From Flavobacterium sp. HBTb2-11-1 (GTDB taxonomy: Bacteria; Bacteroidota; Bacteroidia; Flavobacteriales; Flavobacteriaceae): a stretch of 64,000 nucleotides of DNA. The notes beneath the pieces are model-generated. The model was not told the DNA's origin, ran no database searches, and worked only from the letters and a program-made list of their open reading frames with translations. The DNA is taken from assembly GCF_009826975.1 (NCBI RefSeq), contig NZ_WUMO01000001.1, forward strand, positions 434,001-498,000, read 5' to 3'. The position numbers and the translations under genes were made by a program. Positions 45,269-52,530 of the stretch are shown piece by piece (position 1 is the stretch's first letter; every line of letters starts with the position of its first letter).

Positions 45269-46297
45269 TTATTTGATTAAGATGCTTTTGAATTTTGCAA
45301 TGTTTTTAAGAGCCATTCCTGTACCGCGAACAACAGCTCTCAAAGGATCTTCAGCAATATAAACTGGCAAATCTGTTTTTTGAGAGATACGTTTATCAAG
45401 GCCTCTTAACATAGATCCTCCACCAGCTAAATAGATACCCGTGTTGTAGATATCTGCCGCTAACTCAGGAGGAGTCTGAGATAATGTTTCCATTACCGCA
45501 TCTTCAATACGCTGAATAGATTTGTCTAATGCTTTTGCAATTTCACGGTAAGAAACATCTACTTGTTTTGGTTTACCAGTAAGCAAATCTCTACCTTGAA
45601 CTGACATGTCTTCTGGCGGACCATCTAAATCTTCGATAGCCGCACCAATTTGAATTTTAATTTTTTCGGCAGTACTTTCTCCAACAAATAAGTTGTGCTG
45701 TGTACGCATGTAATACACGATATCGTTTGTGAAAACGTCACCTGCGATTTTTACAGATTTGTCACATACAATTCCGCCTAATGCGATAACAGCAATTTCT
45801 GTTGTACCACCTCCGATATCGACAATCATGTTTCCTTTTGGTTGCATAATGTCAATACCAATACCAATTGCCGCCGCCATTGGTTCATGAATCAAATAAA
45901 CTTCTTTTCCGTTTACTCTCTCACAAGATTCCTTCACCGCTCTCATCTCCACTTCAGTAATACCAGAAGGAATACATACAACCATACGTAAAGCTGGGGT
46001 AAACATTCTTTTTTTCAATGCAGGAATGCTTTTAATGAACATATTGATCATTTTTTCCGAAGCATCAAAATCAGCGATTACACCATCTTTCAAAGGCCTT
46101 ATAGTTTTGATGTTTTCATGTGTTTTACCTTGCATCATGTTGGCTTCTTTACCAACAGCAATGATTTTGCCTGATACTCTATCACGTGCAACGATAGATG
46201 GACTATCAATGACAACTTTATCATTATGAATGATTAAAGTGTTTGCGGTTCCAAGGTCTATCGCAATATCCTCGGTCATGAAATCAAAAAATCCCAT
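45269..46297 (-). CDS. mreB: Rod-shape-determining protein MreB (bacterial actin)
   Basis: A 342-residue actin-fold ATPase that forms membrane filaments and directs lateral wall growth. The phosphate-1 motif DLGTANTLI is near 14-22, with VDIGGGTTEIAVI near 160 and GGGSMLRGLD near 300. It is of normal length. Confidence 0.97.
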   Translation of the reverse strand: MGFFDFMTEDIAIDLGTANTLIIHNDKVVIDSPSIVARDRVSGKIIAVGKEANMMQGKTHENIKTIRPLKDGVIADFDASEKMINMFIKSIPALKKRMFTPALRMVVCIPSGITEVEMRAVKESCERVNGKEVYLIHEPMAAAIGIGIDIMQPKGNMIVDIGGGTTEIAVIALGGIVCDKSVKIAGDVFTNDIVYYMRTQHNLFVGESTAEKIKIQIGAAIEDLDGPPEDMSVQGRDLLTGKPKQVDVSYREIAKALDKSIQRIEDAVMETLSQTPPELAADIYNTGIYLAGGGSMLRGLDKRISQKTDLPVYIAEDPLRAVVRGTGMALKNIAKFKSILIK

Positions 46298-46339
46298 AAG
46301 TTTTTTAGGGGTTTAAAATGTTATAAATTATTTATCGAA

Positions 46340-46347
46340 CAAAGTTA
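46340..46347 (-). promoter_or_regulatory. Candidate -7 box for mreB operon
   Basis: Exact TAACTTTG on minus, 42 nt before the mreB ATG; no good TTG in range. Confidence 0.35.
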
Positions 46348-46353
46348 AACAAA

Positions 46354-47880
46354 TTAATGTTTAAAATGACGAGTTCCTGTAAATACCATTGCAAGATTAT
46401 TTTCATTGCAATAATTTATACTTAATTCGTCTTTTATCGAACCTCCTGGCTGAATTACAGCAGTTATTCCTGCTTTTTTAGCTAATTCTACACAATCCGG
46501 AAATGGGAAAAATGCATCACTTGCCATCGAAGCTCCATTTAAATCAAATCCAAAAGCTTTTGCTTTGTCAACTGCTTGAATTAAAGCGTCAACTCTTGAA
46601 GTCTGACCTGTACCTGATGAAATCAATGTTCCGTTTTTAGCAAATACAATGGTGTTTGATTTTGTATTCTTGCAGATTTTAGAAGCAAAGATCAAATCTT
46701 CGATTTCTTGAGCAGTAGGTTCTGTAATGGTAACGGTTTTTAAATGCTCTTTATTATCCGTAATATTATTTCTGTCCTGAATTAACAATCCGTTAAGACA
46801 AGTTCTTACTTGACGAGCTGGTAATTCAACGTCGTGTTGTACTAAAATAATTCTGTTTTTCTTCTCTTGTAAAACTGTAACTGCCTCATCGTCATAAGCT
46901 GGAGCAATTACAACTTCGCAAAATAGTTTGTTGATTTCCTGTGCGGTTTCTAAGTCAATTTTAGTATTAGAAATTAACACTCCTCCAAAAGCAGAAGTAG
47001 GATCACAAGCTAAAGCCGCTAAATAAGCTTCGCTGATCGTTTTTCTTGAAGCCAATCCGCAAGCATTGTTGTGTTTTAAAATTGCGAACGTAGGTCCATC
47101 ATTTTTAAATTCTGCAATTAAATTTACCGCTGCATCAACATCTAGTAAATTGTTGTATGATAATTCTTTTCCGTGAAGTTTGTCAAACATTGCATCAAAA
47201 TCTCCAAAGAAGAATCCTTTTTGGTGAGGATTTTCACCATATCTTAAAACTTGACCGTTTGCAATACTTTCTTTGTAAATAGTCTCGTCTGTATTGAAAT
47301 AATTAAAAATAGCTCCATCATAGTGAGATGAAACATGGAATGCTTTAGTAGCAAACAATCTTCTATTTTCTAAAGTTGTTGCTCCGTCTTGCTCTGTAAT
47401 CAAATCCAAAAGTAAGCTGTACTCGTTAACAGAAGCTACAATTACAGTGTCTTTGAAATTTTTTGCACCAGCACGAATTAATGAAATACCACCGATATCA
47501 ATTTTTTCAATAATATCCTGTTCGCTAGCTCCAGAAGCAACTGTTTTTTCAAAAGGATACAAATCAACAATTACTAAATCGATTTGAGGAATATCAAATT
47601 CTTTCATTTGCTGCACGTCGCTTTCGTTGTCTTGACGATTCAAGATACCACCAAAAATTTTTGGGTGCAAAGTTTTAACTCTTCCGCCAAGAATTTCTGG
47701 GAAAGAAGTAATATCTTCAACAGGAACTACTGGAATGCCAAGGTTTTTGATGAAATCTTCAGTTCCTCCAGTTGAATAAAGTGTTACATTTTGCTCGTGT
47801 AATTTTCTAACAATTGGTTCTAATCCATCTTTAGAAAAAACAGAAATTAATGCCGATTGTATTTTTTTAGTTGTGCTCAT
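46354..47880 (-). CDS. purH: Bifunctional AICAR transformylase/IMP cyclohydrolase
   Basis: A 508-residue cytosolic enzyme for the last two steps of purine synthesis. The IMP cyclohydrolase (MGS-like) domain is about 1-150 and the formyltransferase domain about 150-508, with the LRYGENPHQ motif near 210 and KHNNACG near 265. I start at ATG 47880. A nine-codon upstream extension is possible but less likely. Confidence 0.96.
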   Translation of the reverse strand: MSTTKKIQSALISVFSKDGLEPIVRKLHEQNVTLYSTGGTEDFIKNLGIPVVPVEDITSFPEILGGRVKTLHPKIFGGILNRQDNESDVQQMKEFDIPQIDLVIVDLYPFEKTVASGASEQDIIEKIDIGGISLIRAGAKNFKDTVIVASVNEYSLLLDLITEQDGATTLENRRLFATKAFHVSSHYDGAIFNYFNTDETIYKESIANGQVLRYGENPHQKGFFFGDFDAMFDKLHGKELSYNNLLDVDAAVNLIAEFKNDGPTFAILKHNNACGLASRKTISEAYLAALACDPTSAFGGVLISNTKIDLETAQEINKLFCEVVIAPAYDDEAVTVLQEKKNRIILVQHDVELPARQVRTCLNGLLIQDRNNITDNKEHLKTVTITEPTAQEIEDLIFASKICKNTKSNTIVFAKNGTLISSGTGQTSRVDALIQAVDKAKAFGFDLNGASMASDAFFPFPDCVELAKKAGITAVIQPGGSIKDELSINYCNENNLAMVFTGTRHFKH

Positions 47881-47904
47881 TGTGTAGTTATGATTTTGAG
47901 ACTG

Positions 47905-47912
47905 CAAAAGTA
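47905..47912 (-). promoter_or_regulatory. Candidate -7 box for purH
   Basis: Exact TACTTTTG on minus, 24 nt before the ATG. No TTG is at the right distance. Confidence 0.4.
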
Positions 47913-47999
47913 GTTTTTTTATATATTATATTAAAAAAAATTAGTGTAACAAAATGCTAAAAAAATCTACTGATGAGTAAGTTAACTTTTATTAGGTTT

Positions 48000-48029
48000 T
48001 TGAATTTAAATTATTGAATTTTACTTTAT
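48000..48029 (+). promoter_or_regulatory. Candidate promoter for ABC permease gene
   Basis: TTG (48000-48002) and TACTTTAT (48022-48029) are 19 nt apart; the last base of the -7 box is off consensus. The ATG is 16 nt downstream. Confidence 0.4.
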
Positions 48030-48045
48030 TGAAAAATACAAAAAT

Positions 48046-49293
48046 ATGATCGTTTATCTAAGATTATTAAAAGAAAGTCTCAGCTTCGCCATCAATGCTT
48101 TGCGAAATAATAAATTACGCACTTTGTTGTCGCTTTTAGGCGTAACGATCGGTATTTTTTCAATTATCGCTGTTCTGGCAGCCGTTGACTCTTTGGACAA
48201 AAAAATCTCTAAAGATTTAAGCAGCTTAGATAAAAATACGATTTATTTAATGAAATATTGCTTTGGACCGTCTGAAATTCCACAATGGAAGAGAGAACAG
48301 TTTCCGAATGTAAAATATGATGAATACATTGGACTGAAAAATTCGATGAATAATACTGATCAAGTCGGATACCAGCTTTTTGTAAACAGAGAAAGTTTAA
48401 AATACGATTCTAAAACAGTCAGCGATGTAAATATTATTCCGTCGTCAAGCGAAATGGTTGATATTGATGGGTTGAGTTTTGATAAAGGAAGATTTTATAA
48501 TGAATCTGAATCGAATTCTGGAACTCCTGTTATTGTTCTTGGATATGACATCGCTGATGGACTTTTTGGATCAAGCGATCCGATCGGGAAAAATATTCGT
48601 CTATATGGGCAGCGTTTCACCGTAATTGGTGTAATTGCAAAACAAGGAGCCGGTTTTTTTGGAGACAGCAATGATACTTCGGTTTATCTTCCTGCTAATT
48701 TTTTAAGAAGAATGTATGGAGATAGCGATTCTATGACTCCAGTTATTGTGTTGAAACCAGTAAAAGGTGTCGATATGGATGCGTATAAAGCAGAAATTGC
48801 TCAGAAACTTCGAGCAATCAGAGGAATGAAGGCGGGAGAAATGGATAATTTCTTTATTAATGTGCTTTCTGGATTTACCGATTTTATTGATGGAATTTTA
48901 GGTCAGATGAATTTTGTCGGCTGGATCATCAGCGGATTTTCTCTTCTGGTTGGAGGTTTCGGAATTGCCAATATTATGTTTGTTTCAGTTAAAGAAAGAA
49001 CAAATCTTATCGGAATTCAAAAATCATTAGGAGCAAAAAATAAATTTATCTTATTCCAATTTTTGTTTGAAGCTATCATTCTGTCAGTTATTGGAGGAAT
49101 CATTGGTCTTCTGATGGTTTGGGGAATTGCTCTAGTTTTGACAAAAATGCTAGATTTTGAATTTGTTTTAAGTCTTGGAAATATAATTTTAGGAACAAGT
49201 TTGGCAGCCTTTATTGGACTAATTTCTGGTATTCTTCCAGCGGTTTCGGCAGCAAATTTAGATCCTGTTGAAGCTATTCGAACTGGAATGTAA
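48046..49293 (+). CDS. MacB/FtsX-type ABC transporter permease
   Basis: A 415-residue permease with one N-terminal helix (about 25-47), a large periplasmic domain (about 50-275) and three C-terminal helices in the FtsX domain. The helix start NNKLRTLLSLLGVTIGIFS is typical of the MacB family. These complexes drive export of lipoproteins, peptides or toxins through mechanical coupling. No ATPase gene is next to it, so the partner is elsewhere. Confidence 0.93.
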   Translation: MIVYLRLLKESLSFAINALRNNKLRTLLSLLGVTIGIFSIIAVLAAVDSLDKKISKDLSSLDKNTIYLMKYCFGPSEIPQWKREQFPNVKYDEYIGLKNSMNNTDQVGYQLFVNRESLKYDSKTVSDVNIIPSSSEMVDIDGLSFDKGRFYNESESNSGTPVIVLGYDIADGLFGSSDPIGKNIRLYGQRFTVIGVIAKQGAGFFGDSNDTSVYLPANFLRRMYGDSDSMTPVIVLKPVKGVDMDAYKAEIAQKLRAIRGMKAGEMDNFFINVLSGFTDFIDGILGQMNFVGWIISGFSLLVGGFGIANIMFVSVKERTNLIGIQKSLGAKNKFILFQFLFEAIILSVIGGIIGLLMVWGIALVLTKMLDFEFVLSLGNIILGTSLAAFIGLISGILPAVSAANLDPVEAIRTGM

Positions 49294-49323
49294 TGTTGCT
49301 TTTGTGTTATTTTACTGTAAATT

Positions 49324-49353
49324 TTGATGGCTCGAAATAATTAGATATTTTTG
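49324..49353 (+). promoter_or_regulatory. Promoter for JmjC-like cupin gene
   Basis: TTG (49324-49326) and an exact TATTTTTG (49346-49353) are 19 nt apart, a full match to the consensus. The ATG is 29 nt downstream. Confidence 0.65.
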
Positions 49354-49382
49354 ATAGAACCAAGAACTAAATCCTTAACACA

Positions 49383-50270
49383 ATGAGCTTTAATCTTAGA
49401 TCTGTCGATACTGTTGAGTCTATTTCTAGAGAAGATTTCAAAAAGAATTATTTAGATAAAAAAAAGCCCTTGATTATAAAAGGACTCACAAATGATTGGC
49501 CTGCAAAAGAGAAATGGTCGACTGAATATTTTAAGGAGATAGCCGGAGATATTGAGGTGAAATTAGTAGATAATTCTAAAGCAGATCCTTCAAAAGTAAT
49601 TAATGCTTCTATTGCCACTATGAAATTTGGCGAGTACTTGGATCTCATAAAAAGAGAGCCTACGCAACTGCGTATTTTTTTCTTCAATCTTTTCAAGCAT
49701 AGGCCAGAATTGGTTAATGATGTAAAAGTTCCAAAAGAATTAATGGGAGGCTTTATAGAAAGTATGCCTGCCATGTTTTTTGGAGGTTCTAAAGCCGTTA
49801 CATTTTTGCATTATGATATAGATCTGCCTCATCTTTTTCATACCCATTTTGGAGGAAGAAAACACATCATATTGTTCGATTATAAGTGGAAGAAGAGGCT
49901 CTATTGTCTGCCAAATACAACTTACGCGCTAGAAGATTATGATGTAGCCAATCCAGATTTTGAAAAATTTCCAGCTTTAAAAGGGGTAGAAGGTTACGAA
50001 GTTTTCTTAGAACATGGCGATACCTTATTTATGCCGACAGGAATGTGGCATTGGATGCGTTATGTCGACGGTTCTTTTTCGCTCACACTTCGCGCATGGG
50101 ATAAATCATGGTCACGAAAAATAGCGAGCATTTGGAGTTTGTTTATGCACGGAGCGATTGATAGCGGTATAAAAGTAGTTTTTAGAGAGCGTTATGCTGT
50201 TTGGCGCGAAAAACTAGCTTATAAAATTGCCGAAAAAGAATTAAAGAAGGATTTGAGAAAGGCTAGCTAA
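49383..50270 (+). CDS. Cupin_8/JmjC-like dioxygenase
   Basis: A 295-residue cytosolic protein of the cupin-like (JmjC) group, presumably Fe(II)- and 2-oxoglutarate-dependent. The iron-binding residues H143-Y-D145 and H223 (GMWHWM) are in place, and Lys160 could hold 2-oxoglutarate. Bacterial members may hydroxylate proteins or ribosomal components; the substrate here is unknown. A basic C-terminal tail follows (about 270-295). Confidence 0.85.
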   Translation: MSFNLRSVDTVESISREDFKKNYLDKKKPLIIKGLTNDWPAKEKWSTEYFKEIAGDIEVKLVDNSKADPSKVINASIATMKFGEYLDLIKREPTQLRIFFFNLFKHRPELVNDVKVPKELMGGFIESMPAMFFGGSKAVTFLHYDIDLPHLFHTHFGGRKHIILFDYKWKKRLYCLPNTTYALEDYDVANPDFEKFPALKGVEGYEVFLEHGDTLFMPTGMWHWMRYVDGSFSLTLRAWDKSWSRKIASIWSLFMHGAIDSGIKVVFRERYAVWREKLAYKIAEKELKKDLRKAS

Positions 50271-50274
50271 GGAA

Positions 50275-50370
50275 ATTCCGTAGGAATTAATATCGGTAGC
50301 AACGGAATTTATTCCGTTGAAAAAATAAAATCACACATTCGAAAGTTCCGTAGGAACGATATATAGGTAG
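50275..50370. repeat. Two copies of the TTCCGTAGGAA...GGTAG intergenic repeat
   Basis: Copy one (50275-50299) and copy two (50345-50370) share TTCCGTAGGAA, then an A/T stretch, then GGTAG. Both have a self-complementary core. Between them lies a perfect hairpin CAACGGAAT / ATTCCGTTG (50300-50319). This looks like a mobile or dispersed repeat family in the spacer between the cupin gene and accD. Confidence 0.65.
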
Positions 50371-50377
50371 ATATAAA

Positions 50378-50408
50378 AAAATCCCAGAAAGTTATTTTCT
50401 GGGATTTT
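50378..50408. terminator. Two-way terminator between cupin gene and accD
   Basis: AAAATCCCAGAAA (50378-50390) pairs perfectly with TTTCTGGGATTTT (50396-50408). A and T runs on both sides let it serve both converging genes. Confidence 0.85.
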
Positions 50409-50433
50409 GTGTTTTTAGAAAGAAGTGTAAAGC

Positions 50434-51291
50434 TTATTTTCTAATGTCATTATTCTGAATCAAATCGATATATAAGTTGATCTTATCTTTCAATTCTTTT
50501 CTAGGCGTGATAAAGTCTAAGAAACCGTGTTCTAATAAGAACTCAGCAGTTTGGAAACCTTCTGGTAAATCTTTTCCTGTAGTGTCACGTACAACACGAG
50601 GACCGGCAAAACCAATCAAAGCGCCCGGTTCAGAGATGTTGATGTCTCCTAACATTGCGTATGATGCTGTTGTTCCTCCAGTTGTTGGATCTGTACAAAG
50701 AGAGATATAAGGTAGTTTAGCTTCTGCTAATTGAGCTAGTTTTACAGAAGTTTTTGCTAATTGCATTAAAGAATAAGCAGCTTCCATCATACGAGCTCCA
50801 CCAGATTTAGAAATCATTACAAAAGGAAGTTTGTTTTTAATGGCGTGATCAATACCTCTTGCAATTTTCTCACCTACAACTGCTCCCATAGATCCACCAA
50901 TGAATGCAAAATCCATACAGCAGATTACAAGTTCTCTTCCTTTAGATTTTCCTACTCCCGTACGAACAGCGTCTTTAAGATGAGTTTTTTCCATTACATC
51001 TTTCAATCGGTCTGCATATTTCTTTGTGTCAACAAAGTGCAAAGGATCTTTAGAAGTCATGTTTTTATCTAACTCAACAAATTCGTTGTTGTCGAATAAA
51101 ATTTCAAAATAGGTTGCGCTTCCAATTCGAACGTGAAAATCATCTTCAGGGCTAACGAATAAATTTCTCGCCAATTCGTCAGCATCAATAATTTTTCCAG
51201 TAGGAGATTTGTACCACAATCCTTTCGGAACGTCCATCTTGTCTTCTGTCGCGGTCGTAATCCCTTTTTCTTGTCTTTTAAACCAAGCCAT
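50434..51291 (-). CDS. accD: Acetyl-CoA carboxylase carboxyltransferase subunit beta
   Basis: A 285-residue subunit that, with AccA, transfers carboxyl from biotin to acetyl-CoA at the start of fatty acid synthesis. The carboxyltransferase core ([32 protein letters not shown]) is intact. The N-terminal region where E. coli AccD has a four-Cys zinc ribbon (about 27-50) reads SPTGK and VSPEDD and contains no Cys, so the zinc ribbon is missing. It follows fbaA on the same strand. Confidence 0.95.
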   Translation of the reverse strand: MAWFKRQEKGITTATEDKMDVPKGLWYKSPTGKIIDADELARNLFVSPEDDFHVRIGSATYFEILFDNNEFVELDKNMTSKDPLHFVDTKKYADRLKDVMEKTHLKDAVRTGVGKSKGRELVICCMDFAFIGGSMGAVVGEKIARGIDHAIKNKLPFVMISKSGGARMMEAAYSLMQLAKTSVKLAQLAEAKLPYISLCTDPTTGGTTASYAMLGDINISEPGALIGFAGPRVVRDTTGKDLPEGFQTAEFLLEHGFLDFITPRKELKDKINLYIDLIQNNDIRK

Positions 51292-51299
51292 TTTTTTAA

Positions 51300-51405
51300 T
51301 TTTAGAATGTAGATTTTAAATTTTAGATTTTTCAATCTGAATTCAAAATTTAAATTTCAGGCTCCATTAGAAATCTGAAATCTAAATTCAAAAATCTAAA
51401 ATTTA
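51300..51405. repeat. AATCTGAAATCT/AATTTTAGATTT word repeat
   Basis: The 111-bp spacer between accD and fbaA consists of AAATCT, CTGAAAT and TTTAGATTTT words in both orientations. Confidence 0.5.
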
Positions 51406-52470
51406 AAGTGTGTTTACGTTATTTAAATCAGCAAAAGCTTGTTCAAGTCTCGCGTTGAATGTCACTTCGCTTTCACGAACCCATTTTCTTGGATCGTAGT
51501 ATTTTTTGTTTGGAGCATCTGGACCTTCTGGGTTACCAATTTGAGTTTTTAGGTACTCAATGTTGTTTACCATATAGTCACGGATTCCTTCAGTGTATGC
51601 AAATTGTAAATCCGTATCAATGTTCATTTTGATAACTCCGTAACCGATAGCTTCTCTAATTTCTTCAAGTGTAGAACCTGAACCTCCGTGGAAAACGAAA
51701 TCAACTGGGTTGTGTCCAGTGTTGAATTTGCTTTGTACGAAATCTTGAGAATTTTTTAAGATTTTTGGAGTTAATTTTACGTTTCCTGGTTTGTAAACAC
51801 CGTGAACGTTTCCGAAAGCGGCAGCAATTGTAAATTTAGGGCTCACTTTAGATAATTCTTCGTAAGCATAAGCTACTTCTTCTGGTTGAGTATATAATTT
51901 TGAGCTGTCTACGTCTGAGTTGTCAACGCCATCTTCTTCACCACCTGTAATACCAAGTTCGATTTCCAATGTCATTCCCATTTTGCTCATTCTAGCTAAA
52001 TATTCTTTGCAGATTTCGATGTTCTCTTCGATTGGCTCCTCAGACAAATCGATCATGTGAGAACTGAATAATGGTTTTCCTGTTTCTGCGAAATGTTTTT
52101 CAGAAGCATCTAATAAACCATCAATCCAAGGTAAAAGTTTTTTTGCACAGTGGTCGGTGTGTAAGATTACAGTTGCACCGTAAGCTTCTGCCAAAGTATG
52201 AATATGTTTTGCTCCTGCGATTCCTCCCGCGATTGCTGCTTTTTCACCTGCATTTGATAATCCTTTTCCAGCGTTGAATTGTGCTCCACCGTTAGAAAAT
52301 TGAATGATAACTGGCGCGTTAAGTTTTGCTGCAGTTTCAAGAACTCCATTAATTGTGCTTGATCCAGTAACGTTTACTGCTGGAAGAGCAAAACCCTTCT
52401 CTTTCGCATAATTAAAGATCTCTTGTACTTGATCTCCTGTAGCTACTCCTGGTTTAATGTTGTGTGCCAT
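51403..52470 (-). CDS. fbaA: Class II fructose-bisphosphate aldolase
   Basis: A 355-residue zinc-dependent aldolase of glycolysis and gluconeogenesis. The metal motif HTDHCAKKLLPWIDG (about 107-121), the LEIELGITGGEEDG loop and the VFHGGSGS motif are class IIA signatures. Length is normal for this class. Confidence 0.97.
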   Translation of the reverse strand: MAHNIKPGVATGDQVQEIFNYAKEKGFALPAVNVTGSSTINGVLETAAKLNAPVIIQFSNGGAQFNAGKGLSNAGEKAAIAGGIAGAKHIHTLAEAYGATVILHTDHCAKKLLPWIDGLLDASEKHFAETGKPLFSSHMIDLSEEPIEENIEICKEYLARMSKMGMTLEIELGITGGEEDGVDNSDVDSSKLYTQPEEVAYAYEELSKVSPKFTIAAAFGNVHGVYKPGNVKLTPKILKNSQDFVQSKFNTGHNPVDFVFHGGSGSTLEEIREAIGYGVIKMNIDTDLQFAYTEGIRDYMVNNIEYLKTQIGNPEGPDAPNKKYYDPRKWVRESEVTFNARLEQAFADLNNVNTL

Positions 52471-52508
52471 TTTAATTTTTTTTATAGTTGTTTTTAGTTT
52501 TTAGGTTG

Positions 52509-52516
52509 CAAAAATA
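52509..52516 (-). promoter_or_regulatory. Candidate -7 box for fbaA
   Basis: Exact TATTTTTG on minus, 38 nt before the ATG; no TTG at the normal distance. Confidence 0.4.
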
Positions 52517-52530
52517 AGAATTAATTAGCA

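Noticed and set aside
48046..49293. Complete MacAB efflux operon
   Set aside because: Only the permease is present; neither an ATPase domain nor an adaptor gene adjoins it.
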